Source: Beverwykella pulmonaria (lineage: Eukaryota; Ascomycota; Dothideomycetes; Pleosporales; Melanommataceae). From it: a stretch of DNA of 64,000 nt. A model generated the notes under the pieces. The model saw nothing but the letters and a program-made list of their open reading frames with translations. It was not told the DNA's origin and did not search any database. Made by a program: the position numbers and the translations under genes. The DNA is taken from the NCBI GenBank assembly GCA_001599595.1, contig BCHH01000008.1, forward strand, positions 1,640,046 through 1,704,045. Direction: 5' to 3'. Of the stretch, positions 47,593 through 58,112 are shown piece after piece. Each line of letters begins with the position of its first letter. The stretch's first letter is position 1.

Positions 47593-48233
47593 AGTAATAC
47601 GAAACTGTGGTTGTTAGCTCGAGGAACGCCGGAAAAAATGGTTGCGCCCAACAATCAGCGCCAATCAAGCTCGCTGCGACGCCAAAAACAAATTTTTATT
47701 CATCGACCCGGTCAGAAAACCATACTCACACTGGCTGGGAAGTCGATGGCAGCGGGGATTGGGCCAACGCCCGCCGGGACGCGCAGTCCGTAGACAGACA
47801 TGGGAAGCATGCCAGACATGGCGAAGAATTGGGAATGCAAGTCGGGTGTGTAGGAGGCACTGATGAGTACGTAGCGCAGCGCTGTGCGGAAGTGGTGTGG
47901 GAGCACGAGTGGCTGGGTGCAGGTCTTCGCCGGCTGTGGGGAGGTTGACGAGATCGCAGCGTGGACGAGGGACGAGAGAACGAGGACATGAAAAGTAGAT
48001 TTTCTGCCCGCCAAGAGAAAAGTTCGACCGCCCAAAGCTCGAGCAGCACAGCGCCCCGGGCGTTACGCGTGCACAGGGAGCCAGCGCCACATGAGAACGC
48101 GCTCGCATCCATGGTTCACTCGTCCTTATACACCACCGACATGCTGCAGCCTGCCACCGCCCACGCATCATGATAGCACCTCCCACTAACTTGCCGGACC
48201 CGCCCAGCACACGCGCAATCTCTTCTCGCCAAC
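47593..48233. promoter_or_regulatory. Divergent promoter of FKBP and REV1 with an ACGCGT box
   Basis: 641 bp between start codons. ACGCGT at 48065-48070, 164 bp before the REV1 ATG, fits an MCB box. Minus-strand frames here (up to 181 codons) have no domain and I treat them as chance. Confidence 0.45.
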
Positions 48234-51200
48234 ATGGGCTCGCGCCTGGAGAGCAACTCGAGCTCAGTGCAGAAGCGCATCGCGAACCACACGTTCGATG
48301 ACGAAGACGGCGAGGAGTATGGCGGCTCCAGCTTTGGCGGCTTCGCCGACTACTTTCGCCGCAAGAAGATCAAGCTGCAGAATCTCGACGCCGACTTGCG
48401 CTCCCAGTCAGCAGACAAGCCGGCCATCTTCAAAGGAGTGGTTGCTCACGTGAACGGCTATACTCAGCCATCCCTGAATGACCTGCACACCCTCATCGTC
48501 CAGCATGGCGGCGGGTTCATGCAGTATCTCGATGGGAAAACCACCGTGACCCACATTATTGCCAGTAACCTGACTCCAAAGAAGGCAGTCGAGTTCAAGA
48601 GATATCGAATCGTGAAGCCAGCATGGGTAGTAGACAGCATCCAGGCCGGGAAACTGCTACCGTGGAATGGCTATCGAGTGGTGGATGAGGGCGAAAAGCA
48701 GAAGGTTATTGCCTTTGATAAAGGCCAGATCATGAGCCATGCAAATATCAAGACACGGGGCTACCGAGATCAATCAGACAACAGCTGGTACTCCAACCAG
48801 CTCAAAAGTAGCCAAGCGGGAACGCCAGTGGGCACACCAACTCCCGGCAGTAGAATTCCATCTCCAATTTCCCTCCAGGGACTTCCTACCCCTGACAACG
48901 GTATGGAAGAGCTACCACCTTCGCACCAACCGGAGATTGATTCTCATGATTCCGTTTTGCAGACGCGTGAAAGCGAAGCTGTTTCTACATCGGAGAAGCC
49001 CATCACCCCTCCCAGAATAAGTCCTATGTCTGGCCCGCAAGGCGATCAAACAGATCATATCACTTCTCATGACGCTATCGAGGCACATCACGAGAGCCTC
49101 TATGCCGACCCGACTTATCCGGATGCAGTTCAAACCAAAGACCGAGCCACTGGGCGAGAGAAGCATGGTGTTCTCAGAGATGACCCTGATGTTGCCGCAA
49201 CTATGAAGAAGACAGATCTTACTGCCGAAGAGCATAATGCGATCCTCCTCCGTGACCCGAAGGTCCGCAAGTCTACGGTGGTCGACCCCAACTTCCTCGA
49301 ACAGTACTATCGCGAATCTCGGTTGCACCACCTTTCTACCTGGAAGGCAGATCTCAAATCTCAACTGCAAGCGTTGGCCGCCGAGAAAAGCTCCTCGCAA
49401 AAGGCCAACAAGAAGAGACCACCAGGCGCGAGACGATACATCCTCCATGTCGACTTTGACAGCTTCTTTGCTGCAGTAAGCTTGAAAAAGAACCCGCAGT
49501 ACAAAGACAGGCCCGCCGTTGTCGCGCATGGCAACGGCAACGGGTCTGAAATCGCAAGCTGCAACTACCCCGCGCGAAAATATGGAATCAAGAACGGAAT
49601 GTGGATGAAGAAGGCTCAGGAACTTTGTCCGGACCTCAAGATTCTACCTTATGATTTTCCTGGTTACGAGGAAGCGAGCCGAGCATTCTATGATGTAATG
49701 ACGGGAACCGGAGGGATCGTGCAGAGTGTCAGCATTGATGAGGCGCTGATCGACGTCTCAAATATTTGTACAGCCGCTGGTGGTAGTGACGGGAGGCACA
49801 TGTCTGAAGGAAGCATTTTCCGCGAACAATCCAAGGCAGACGAGATTGCGCAATCAATTCGAGATCAAGTGAAGGAAAAGACGGATTGCCATGTTTCAGT
49901 CGGTATTGGCGGGAACATTCTGCTGGCCAAAGCTGCGTTGAGGAAAGCGAAGCCTGCAGGGCAACATCAGATTAAGCCTGAAGAAGCTCTCGACTTTATC
50001 GGACCACTGCAAGTTCAAAATCTGCCCGGTGTTGCATGGTCTATCGGCGGTAAACTTGAAGAAATCGGTATCAGGCTCGTTCAAGACATCCGGGAAACTA
50101 CAAAAGAGAGGCTCATCCAGACCCTGGGACCTAAAACTGGCGAGAAACTATGGGACTACTCTCGTGGGATCGATCGTACGGAGGTTGGGGAGCAGGTAGT
50201 CCGTAGATCCGTCTCGGCAGAAGTGAACTGGGGTGTCCGCTTTGAGAACCAGGAGCAAGCTGATGAGTTCATTGGGAGTCTCTGTGGGGAGCTGCAAAAA
50301 CGCCTCTTGAAAGAGAAGGTCAAAGGAAAGCAGTTTACCGTGAAAGTCATGCGTCGGTCACCAGATGCGCCTCTAGACCCTCCTAAGCATCTGGGACATG
50401 GGAAGTGCGACACCTTCAACAAAAGCCTAGTCCTTGGAGTAGCAACGAACTCGAAAGATATCTTGACGAAAGAGGCTCTCAGCGTCCTGAAAGGCTTTGG
50501 TTTCTCTCCGGGAGAATTGCGAGGCATAGGTGTGCAAATGACGAAGCTCGAGCCCATGAAGAGCGCAACAGACGGTAGCATGGAAAGCTCACAACGACGT
50601 CTCCAGTTCAAAGTCAACAACACTGAGCCTGCCATCGTTCGCAAACCATCCAAATTAGCCGACAACGTCGACCCAGACCCAATTCAAGATGATCCCGAGA
50701 CCCCGAAGAAACCCAAGTCTGCAGATTCTTCACATGTTCCCTTCGGTGCGCAACAGCTCAACCAGTCCACTCCTTCCCGGCGGCCTCTCAACACTCTCGG
50801 GACCCAATTCATCATACCTACACAAGTCGACCCCAAAGTTCTGGCCGAGCTCCCAGAAGATATTCGCTCAAAACTGATGCGTCAAGCTCGCCAATCCTCG
50901 CCCACACCAGCGGCTCGCAGAGCCCCAAAAGCGTTCAACAGAGACGAATCGCCTGGAAAAGAAGGTTCACCGCCTTTCGCCCTGACAGCCCTCCCCGCAC
51001 CTTCACAACTCGACCCGGACATTCTCGCAGCGCTTCCCCCTGACCTCCGAGCCGAAGTCCTCGCTCAATATGACGCGAGTGCTACATCATCATCGCCATC
51101 CGGCCGCCGCAAATACGCCGACCAGACCATTCTCCCTCAATCGCCTCGCAAGAATAGGATCATCGGCATTCCAGCCAAGAAGCCGATAGTGGCCCCTGCC

Positions 51201-51974
51201 AAGCGTCCCCGCGGTCGACCGCCAAGATCTGCGATGCTCGCCGCTGCGGCTAATGCAACAGCAATAAGCAAATCAGGCAAGACGCTCAAACAAGCAAACT
51301 TTATCTCACTCCGGAATCCAACGAGGGAATCTCGCTCAGTCTCCGCAGAACCTAGTAACGCTGTTGTTAGTGAAGTTGGTACAAACGAGGATGGAGACGC
51401 AGACATGGAGGCAAGCCTTAATGCAGTACCCGTCGCCAATCCTCAAGTCGACATCCACGGCATTGAAGAGCTGGACCCAATCTTCCTCGCTGCCCTGCCC
51501 GATGACCTCCGCAAAGAGATCATCGCCGAACACAAACGCAAAAAGCTCTCCGCATCCCGACTTGCCCTATCGCGGAAACAAAAGGTCCCCTTGCCAGCCG
51601 TTGTACCTCCGCGGAAAGCCCCCGTGCTCAAAATCCCGCGTCTGCCCAAACCCACATTTACAACGCAAAAGTTGAGTGACGCTTCGGATTTGAGGAAGGC
51701 GATTAGAGAGTGGATAGCCGAATTTGCGGACGAGGGACCGTACACGGAAGATGTAGTTGCGCTGGGGAGATATCTTGGGCGGGTGGTGGGTGAGGAGAGG
51801 GATCTAAGTAAGGCGGTGGGGGTGGTGCGGTGGATGGTGTGGGTTGTTGATGATTTGGGTGATGGGGGAATGCATGTTGAGAGGGAGAGGTGGGGAGAGG
51901 CTGTGGAGAGGGTGAAGGGGTGTGTGAGGGAGGCGGCGAAGAAGAGGGGGTTGGGGAGGGTGAGGTTTGATTAG
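48234..51974 (+). CDS. REV1: REV1, Y-family deoxycytidyl transferase for translesion synthesis
   Basis: One exon of 1246 residues, intronless unlike most neighbours. A BRCT domain lies at about 62-150 (FKGVVAHVNGYTQPS to WVVDSIQAGKLLPWNGYRVV). The Y-family catalytic core starts near 400, with D407 in HVDFDSFF and D502/E503 in SIDEALIDVS, so all three metal ligands are present. Helix-hairpin-helix and little-finger regions follow to about 790. Three ubiquitin-binding motifs carry the invariant Leu-Pro: about 866-884 (LAELPEDI), 927-944 (LAALPPDL) and 1081-1098 (LAALPDDL). The C-terminal domain (about 1150-1245) should bind Rev7 and other polymerases. A basic AT-hook-like KRPRGRPPR lies near 985. 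REV1 inserts dCMP opposite lesions and recruits pol zeta to ubiquitinated PCNA. Confidence 0.95.
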   Translation: MGSRLESNSSSVQKRIANHTFDDEDGEEYGGSSFGGFADYFRRKKIKLQNLDADLRSQSADKPAIFKGVVAHVNGYTQPSLNDLHTLIVQHGGGFMQYLDGKTTVTHIIASNLTPKKAVEFKRYRIVKPAWVVDSIQAGKLLPWNGYRVVDEGEKQKVIAFDKGQIMSHANIKTRGYRDQSDNSWYSNQLKSSQAGTPVGTPTPGSRIPSPISLQGLPTPDNGMEELPPSHQPEIDSHDSVLQTRESEAVSTSEKPITPPRISPMSGPQGDQTDHITSHDAIEAHHESLYADPTYPDAVQTKDRATGREKHGVLRDDPDVAATMKKTDLTAEEHNAILLRDPKVRKSTVVDPNFLEQYYRESRLHHLSTWKADLKSQLQALAAEKSSSQKANKKRPPGARRYILHVDFDSFFAAVSLKKNPQYKDRPAVVAHGNGNGSEIASCNYPARKYGIKNGMWMKKAQELCPDLKILPYDFPGYEEASRAFYDVMTGTGGIVQSVSIDEALIDVSNICTAAGGSDGRHMSEGSIFREQSKADEIAQSIRDQVKEKTDCHVSVGIGGNILLAKAALRKAKPAGQHQIKPEEALDFIGPLQVQNLPGVAWSIGGKLEEIGIRLVQDIRETTKERLIQTLGPKTGEKLWDYSRGIDRTEVGEQVVRRSVSAEVNWGVRFENQEQADEFIGSLCGELQKRLLKEKVKGKQFTVKVMRRSPDAPLDPPKHLGHGKCDTFNKSLVLGVATNSKDILTKEALSVLKGFGFSPGELRGIGVQMTKLEPMKSATDGSMESSQRRLQFKVNNTEPAIVRKPSKLADNVDPDPIQDDPETPKKPKSADSSHVPFGAQQLNQSTPSRRPLNTLGTQFIIPTQVDPKVLAELPEDIRSKLMRQARQSSPTPAARRAPKAFNRDESPGKEGSPPFALTALPAPSQLDPDILAALPPDLRAEVLAQYDASATSSSPSGRRKYADQTILPQSPRKNRIIGIPAKKPIVAPAKRPRGRPPRSAMLAAAANATAISKSGKTLKQANFISLRNPTRESRSVSAEPSNAVVSEVGTNEDGDADMEASLNAVPVANPQVDIHGIEELDPIFLAALPDDLRKEIIAEHKRKKLSASRLALSRKQKVPLPAVVPPRKAPVLKIPRLPKPTFTTQKLSDASDLRKAIREWIAEFADEGPYTEDVVALGRYLGRVVGEERDLSKAVGVVRWMVWVVDDLGDGGMHVERERWGEAVERVKGCVREAAKKRGLGRVRFD

Positions 51975-52328
51975 CTGAAAGGAGGTAAGAGTTTTCTTCA
52001 GCGAGCGTGGCGTTTCGGGACATGGTCTGGGAGGTGTAGTGCTGCTATTACTATTATATTCATATTATACTATGTACCGCATGTGTGAGGAAATGAGATG
52101 AGAAAGAATTGGATCAACGCCGTATGATTCCATGCATGAGATGCTGAGCCCGGGTGTCCTGTGTTTGCTGAGGAAGGGCCGTTTGTCCAAGTCATGGGTG
52201 GGGGTATCTATATGCTGGGGAATATTCCAAATCAAATCAAAAAACGCCCCGTATGCGTGCAATGCGTTCCACCCATCGTAAAGCTCCCTCCAACTCTATT
52301 CGCTATCGAGGTGTTCTCATCTACACCC
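51975..52328. other. Convergent intergenic region (REV1 / Yippee-like)
   Basis: 354 bp between stop codons; no gene seen. Probably both 3' UTRs. Confidence 0.5.
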
Positions 52329-53015
52329 TCACTCGTCCCTCCCAAACCCCCTATTCCTCCTCCGCCGTCTGGCCAGCCCCTGTGACCAAATCCCCGAGAA
52401 CAGATCCTCGCACTCGTCCTCATCTTGGCTGTCGAATTCAATATCTGCCATCGCACCCGCCTTCCCTTCTGCATCCCCGCCCCTCTCCTCCCAATTCACC
52501 CCCCTAACCACCCTCTTCGTCTCCAAAATAAACTTCCCCACCTTATATCTCTGGCTCTCCTCTTCAGCCTCCACATACTTCCAGCCCAGCCCATTCCCAC
52601 ACGTCCGACAGCTTATATCGCTAACCATATGCGCGCCAGTGACCAACTGCCTCGGCACTGGTTTGTCCGTGTGTACATTCGGCAAATCCCCGGGAGGAAG
52701 GTCGCGGGTAGAGAGCGTAGGGGGAGGCGCAGAGACAAGGTATGCACGTCCGTATCGGCCGGTGAAACCCTTTGAGATTATGGAGGTGGTGGGGAGGAGA
52801 TCGGTTAGGCATTTCTGGCATTGCAGGTAGGATGTTGAAGTTGGGGTGAGGTAGAACGTAGGTTGGGTTGGGGGAGAGGAGGAGGGAGAGGAGGAGGGGG
52901 AAGAGGGTGTAGTCGAGAGGGAGGATTGGCGGCGGCGGCGGAAGGGGATGCTGGGGAGGAGGTAGAGCGGGAAGTGGGTCGATGTTGGCGGCGTCGTCGT
53001 CGTGGACGGTGACAT
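52329..53015 (-). CDS. Yippee-like zinc-binding protein
   Basis: One exon, 228 residues. The Yippee domain spans about 60-165. Zinc cysteines are C66/C69 (LQCQKCLTDL) and C136/C139 (ISCRTCGNGL), with the family landmarks ISKGFTGRYGRAYLV, LVTGAHMVSDI and LGWKYVEAEEESQRYKVGKFILE. The N-terminal 50 residues are Ser/Pro/Thr-rich, and the C-terminal 60 are acidic then Arg-rich (RRRRRNRGFGRDE). Yeast Moh1 is the small relative; human YPEL5 belongs to the CTLH ligase. The loop between the two zinc pairs is longer than in YPEL proteins because of an inserted Pro-rich segment (about 95-120). The function here is not established. Confidence 0.88.
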   Translation of the reverse strand: MSPSTTTTPPTSTHFPLYLLPSIPFRRRRQSSLSTTPSSPSSSPSSSPPTQPTFYLTPTSTSYLQCQKCLTDLLPTTSIISKGFTGRYGRAYLVSAPPPTLSTRDLPPGDLPNVHTDKPVPRQLVTGAHMVSDISCRTCGNGLGWKYVEAEEESQRYKVGKFILETKRVVRGVNWEERGGDAEGKAGAMADIEFDSQDEDECEDLFSGIWSQGLARRRRRNRGFGRDE

Positions 53016-54213
53016 GTTGTTTGTTTGAGTCTCGTGAGGGATAAGTGGGAAGCCGGGGTATTTGTGTTATATTTTGCGAATGGTAGAAGAGTCAAGTGTC
53101 TTGAGCGGTGAGTATCGCGCGTTCGTCCGAAACCGTAGTTGCAGCTGCCAAAGGAACAGAGCGGGGTACCTCCTCAAGGTAGATTACGTCTCCAGTGTTA
53201 TAATCTGCACTCGACCAGGAGCGCACTAATAAACGGCGGAGTGGAAGAGAGAAGTGAGCTCTGCTCAGTGTTGTGCCGCTCGGCGCTGCCTCTTATAGGG
53301 CTGAGCGGCTTGTGAAGAGTGAGTCGGTGGTGCGTGTGATGACGCGCTGGAGCTCCGCTAACGCCACGCTAAAGCGGACGACACTGTAACGGCGCCACAA
53401 GCGGGAAGCGAGGTCGATGCGGGGCAGGGTTCGGTGTAAAACTTTGTTCAATCAACCTTGAAAATCAAATACCGCTGAAAGCGCAAATAGTAAAGAATTA
53501 GGAGCGTCCTACGTCGAGAGCTGCCAAAGAGAGTGAGAGAGCTGTACACGTGGAGTTCCAACTCGCTCCCTTCTCGCGCTATCGAATGATCGCCGATACT
53601 CTGGATCATGCGGGACCTGACCGTTTGGGCGTGCTGGTCATGTCACGAGATACAAGGCGGACTAATTAGTACGAAATGAGCGGTGCGTACATGGCTGTTG
53701 TCTGACTGGGTGGGAATAAGGTGCGTGACACTAGCGGGCAACGTGGTGTAAGTTCATTGACACGTCCGGAATCTGGGAGACGAAGGTTTGCAGCGGAGGA
53801 CATGATGTTTGGTTGTCTCATAACGAGAAAACTCGACGAATAGGGCTAGACCTGATATTATAGCATCGTGGCGTAAGCATTGAAAGCATCACGACAGTTG
53901 AAGAAATTATCGCCTGACATGCAAACGCCAAAATACTTCAAATTAGAATAAAACGTGCTTTCATTACTACTCAAACAACTCAATATTACTCTATTTCTGG
54001 GGACTTTTGACTCCCTTTTGGAGGTTTTCTGTCGCCGCTTTTGGAGCCACATTTTATACTTCCCAGATTCCCAAATTCACAACAACTAAACGAGCCTAAA
54101 AAAAGACCTATAAATCAATGGATTTTTATTATATGTTAGGTCTAAAATACTATGTTACATTATATGGTATGCGCACTGGGCACTTTTCAAGGGCGAAACT
54201 GCTACTTCCACGG
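53016..54213. other. Intergenic region, 1.2 kb
   Basis: Upstream of the Yippee-like gene and downstream of the kinase (both minus strand). The first half is GC-rich promoter-like DNA; the second half is AT-rich. Only short frames occur, such as 65 codons at 53858-54052, with no domain. Confidence 0.5.
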
Positions 54214-55746
54214 TTAGTTAGCAACCTTCTCAGAAATCTCCATAAATTCCTCAGGCCCCGAAGTACAGCAGCGGCTCGAGCCTAAGAAATTTGCAAGCCT
54301 TGCAGCCGATGGACGGTGGTTTGGGTCTCTGCTAAGCATAGCAAACAATTGATCCGGAAATATTGGTATGGCATCGGAGATAGGCAGCTCCTGAACCCAT
54401 TTCGATATCTGGGGTATATTGGCTTGAAACGAGGAATCGAAGTCGTTTTGATCTCTGATGTCTGCCAAGAGGTCACGCTCCCCGAGCAGAGCTGCTACCA
54501 TTTCAGCATATACGCAACCCAAGGAGAAGACATCTGCTTTCAGGCCCCTGGTGTCTTGGGAGACAACTTCGGGCGCCGCGTAGACTCGAGTAAACGCCGT
54601 TGGGTTTGCCGTTTCTGCATCTTCAGCAGAAGTATATGCCCGCGCGATGCCGAAATCTGCGATGTATACTTTGTATCTAACGGCGGACCTTGAATCAGGG
54701 TGGCGCGGAGTCAAAGGCAGCTCTTTTGATACATCCCGGACGAGGATATTTTTGGGCTTGATATCCATATGCTTAATTAAGTTGGCATGTATAAATGCTA
54801 ACGTCTGCGCAAGGCACCCGAAGAATGCAACAACACTCCTCACTTTTTGGGAGGCTAGCACAAGCTGATGGACGTCGTCGGATTCAACATCTTCAGAGAT
54901 GGAGTCCAGGAACGTTTCAAGGTTGTATTCCGCCACAGGATATAAAAGAATGGCAAGGTCCTTCCTAGGCGTAACAATGTAGGTTCCAACAACCCGGACA
55001 AGGTGCGAATGCTCGAGACGTTGCAGATGCTCGACCTCTTTCAGCGCATCCTCTCGTCTTAATCTCCGCGTGCACCTGACCGTTTTTCGTGCGAGGCGAA
55101 CATTCCGGCAAATCACGCTCTCAACCAACGCCGAAGCGGTGTGCCCAAGGACCTTCTCCACAACAAGCGGAATGCTAGGGATCTCATGCACTTGATATTC
55201 CGCATGCTGGCCTTTCCCAGACCAGTCGCGTTCGTGGAACTCGCTATCCAGCAGGCCCCGGCTGTTCAGGTATTCCAACCACGCGCTATGAGAAGCATTT
55301 GCTATCGATGCCTTCGATTTCTCAAAGGGGCGTGGAGGAGCAGCGCGTTGTGGAATGAAAACGTAAGGCGATAATCGAACCGATGGTAGGGCCGGAGGGT
55401 ATACAACGCTGGGGAAACTCTGCGCCTCGCTTGCTCTGGTGGAACCTTGCGAATTGAGGTCTGGAATAGTATGCACAAATCCAAACACAGGCGAGGATGG
55501 CGCGGTCAAGTCATACTCCCGCAGTAGAAGGGGGATCTTGCTTATATGGTAACTGGATGCGCTTCCATCACTCTCATCCGATTGGCTTGAGATCGAGCAT
55601 TTGTTGACCTCAGCTACAATTCTACTAAGGGTTTGGACTTCTTGTTTGGAATCTGAGACCTCCAGATCATGCGACCGAATGTCAGGAGAGAGCTGGTGTT
55701 CGAAACCGGTTTGCTCGGTGGGGTTGTCATCGCTGAGGAATTCCAT
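54214..55746 (-). CDS. Divergent fungal protein kinase
   Basis: One exon, 510 residues. The first 190 residues are Ser-rich without a domain. The kinase domain runs about 195-495. The glycine loop is poor (VLGHTASALVES). The ATP lysine is K221 (LARKTV) and a helix-C glutamate is likely E237. The catalytic loop reads HMDIKPKN (326-333) with Met in place of the usual Arg of HRD. DFG is at 364-366 (IADFGIA), APE at 391-393, and D405 sits in DVFSLG. So catalytic Asp, Asn, Lys and DFG are kept. The missing HRD arginine suggests activation without a classical phosphorylated loop. Such solitary kinases are common in expanded families of filamentous fungi. The role is unknown. It lies in an accessory-looking stretch next to the WSC genes. 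Confidence 0.82.
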   Translation of the reverse strand: MEFLSDDNPTEQTGFEHQLSPDIRSHDLEVSDSKQEVQTLSRIVAEVNKCSISSQSDESDGSASSYHISKIPLLLREYDLTAPSSPVFGFVHTIPDLNSQGSTRASEAQSFPSVVYPPALPSVRLSPYVFIPQRAAPPRPFEKSKASIANASHSAWLEYLNSRGLLDSEFHERDWSGKGQHAEYQVHEIPSIPLVVEKVLGHTASALVESVICRNVRLARKTVRCTRRLRREDALKEVEHLQRLEHSHLVRVVGTYIVTPRKDLAILLYPVAEYNLETFLDSISEDVESDDVHQLVLASQKVRSVVAFFGCLAQTLAFIHANLIKHMDIKPKNILVRDVSKELPLTPRHPDSRSAVRYKVYIADFGIARAYTSAEDAETANPTAFTRVYAAPEVVSQDTRGLKADVFSLGCVYAEMVAALLGERDLLADIRDQNDFDSSFQANIPQISKWVQELPISDAIPIFPDQLFAMLSRDPNHRPSAARLANFLGSSRCCTSGPEEFMEISEKVAN

Positions 55747-57169
55747 ACCGATCCGCAGTGCGTTTGCATGTTTCGAGGGGATCGCTAACGGCGTGTCACG
55801 GTATCCATGCTACCGCTGACGCGAGGATCTCTGCAATAGGAGAAATGTTTCTTGATGCATCTGCACCGCTAAAGGGAACATCCGGCGAGGACGTGAAAAA
55901 TGCAGCGACGAGTCGTTTCGCAGGTGCAATGGAGAATAGGGCCTGACGAGGCGGGAACCCCGCCTGGGCTGTGCGGTACGGTACGTAAGCATATAGGTTT
56001 AGTGCCAAGTTGAAATTCGATCCAATCATGAGAAACCGGCGGACTTGGCTGGGCAGCTCAAAAGCGAGTAAATTGCCGCGGATAGACCCCCCTTACTCCC
56101 TAAGAGGGAGTCCCGTCCCCAGACAGAGATTACACTTCCAAATTTTTGGTACCAAAACCTATTCCTCCTCCCATCGCCCCTCCTCCATCACTTCTTCAAC
56201 CACCCTCCAACACTTGTACCAACATGTGTATGATGGGTGTGTGTAGGAGGCGGGCTTCATTTTGTTTTGGTATGGAAGGTGGACGATGGCTTCAAGGATG
56301 TTGTGGATTTCTTGGACTTTGTTGTGTCAGTGATGACCTGTAAGATGTCATCGGCTTCTTCGACGTTGTTATCTTCTTCGTGAAAGTCGATGGTTTAGGA
56401 GGGGTGAGCGGCTCGTTGGCGGTGGAGACTACTTTGACAAAGTCGGTGGTGGTGGAGATGGAAGAGTCGAACTGCTCTTGGGTGGCCGAAGCTTCTTCGA
56501 CGAAGTTGGTAGTAGTAGTGGTAGTGGTGGAGGTGGTGACGGAAGAGTGGATCTACTCTTCTGCGTTTTCTTGGACGAGCTCGGCAGAGGTGGTGGTGTA
56601 GGAGGTGGAGTCAGGCTGCTCTTTGGCGGTGTTATTGTCGAATGTGGATAAAATTTGGCCCAGGTGTTCGTAGATGACCAAGTGCTCCTAAAAAGGTTTG
56701 TCAGATGAGGCAGGTGGAGGTGGAGGAGGGGCTTGGCTCGAAGACGACGCTGGTAAAGGGGAGCCTAGCTTGAAGGCGAAGGCGGAGGTGGTGGAGCCTG
56801 GCAGGAAAAATTAGGTGGCGGTGTCTCGCTAGAAGTCGATGCTGGAAGCAGGAGTGCCTGACTAGACAGTTAGTGTGTTGACGGGACCTAGCTAGAAGGA
56901 TCAGGAGGCGGAGAAGTCTGGCTTGAAGACTGAGGGGATATCTCTAGCTCGAATATTAAGACGGAATGAGGGTAAGACATCGAGTCCAGGTTCGACCCGC
57001 ACGGCTCTCTCTCGAATCTGTCGCATCGATCAACGTCTAGTTAATAGTTAACGATGGGTGCACTTTGCAAGCTGCCCGAGCGGCAAAGATTCAGTCTGTC
57101 AGGGCCATCGCATTTTTAACTCTGGTTTCCATTGCATTTCATATAGCAGTCACTTGGCAGAGCATCAAA
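55747..57169. other. Kinase upstream region and decayed repeat-rich tail of the WSC pseudogene
   Basis: 55.75-56.1 kb is promoter DNA of the kinase. 56.2-56.9 kb is strongly TGG/AGG-biased on the plus strand. Read on the minus strand it gives broken Pro/Ser/Thr-rich text with several stops (for example QAPPPPPSPSS then stop). This fits the decayed stalk of the WSC gene just upstream in that orientation. Confidence 0.45.
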
Positions 57170-57705
57170 ATTGATTAGCACGAGTAGGATAATCCACGGG
57201 AACTACTCACCTTGAAGGAGTACGATCTAACTGCACACCACAGAAGCACTTGCCGCTGTGCTCAGTCTCAGCATACAGGTAGCTCTTGGCACCATACTCA
57301 TTTAAACATAAATTGGTCGTCATCCTACTCCTATCCAAGTACTGTCCCGGATCCCCAGCCAGAGGACGACTGTTAATACCTTCTGTCCAGCAACCCAAGG
57401 ATCATAGTCGGCCACGCCAGCAGAGCTCCTCTGGAACGTGGGACCGTGATAGACAGAGGGCTCGCAAGACCTCGTTTTAAGGTATCGTAAAGTGCGCAGA
57501 CTGCAGCAATCCGGAAAGAGGGTGCAAACGAGTGCGAAGCACAATATTTCCCTAAGTGAGGTTTTAATATCACGCTCCTGAGATGTTGAAAAAGTCTTTT
57601 GTGGTGGCGGTGCGGGAGAACTGCTATCGATTTCCATAACAGGCGAAAGAAAATCAAAGGAAAACTGAAGAAGGGAGTTTTGAGTACCAAAAATTCTTTC
57701 CCCAA
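57170..57705 (-). pseudogene. Decayed WSC-domain gene
   Basis: A partial WSC domain is readable at about 57400-57207: LGCWTEGINSRPL, then MTTNLCLNEYGAKSYLYAE, then GKCFCGVQLD. It aligns with the second WSC domain of the intact gene at 58113-59266. Two lesions are visible. The preceding frame (...GVADYDP) runs into the WSC frame only by shifting at about 57400. The conserved cysteine in CLNAC is Tyr here (CLNEY). The expected CGG end of the domain is missing downstream, and the Pro/Ser-rich tail has stops. A spliced gene cannot be wholly excluded, but two independent lesions favour a pseudogene. Confidence 0.6.
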
Positions 57706-58112
57706 CTTGCTCCTAAATCTTTAGGGCTTTCAGATGAAATCAAATCCTTTTGTTCAAGCAGTGCTAAGGCGTAAATTGAACGGGTTATGACAAGAATAGC
57801 GGATCACAGCTGTTTCTAGCTGACATGTGAAATGGTCATTGAGTTGGCACCTGCGCTTCATTCTAGTGGCATTAATCATCAAATGTAAGCGCCAGAATTC
57901 TTTGGGAATATTTGGCGCGTGCAATCAAGAAATGTGCGAATCAGTGTTGCAGAGAAGGGAGCCGTTGAGTGCGCCAAGACAATGATCCAATTTTGAGGCA
58001 TGTCTGCAAGCCACCGCGTCGCATTAATTACATTTTGTCGTTACGGAAGAGAACCGAGCCTAAATAAACCCTCGTCCGTACCTGGGCCACACTACGAGCA
58101 TTATCTGAATCT
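57706..58112. other. Intergenic between the two WSC loci
   Basis: 407 bp of AT-leaning DNA, no gene seen. It holds the 3' end of the intact WSC transcript and any promoter of the decayed copy. Confidence 0.45.

Noticed and set aside
47665..48210. 181-codon minus-strand frame between FKBP and REV1
   Set aside because: It fills the shared promoter of two firm genes and has no domain; better explained as chance.
56975..57010. GGTTCGACC resembling a tRNA B box
   Set aside because: The bases flanking the loop do not form a T-stem, and no A box, D-arm or anticodon arm fits upstream.
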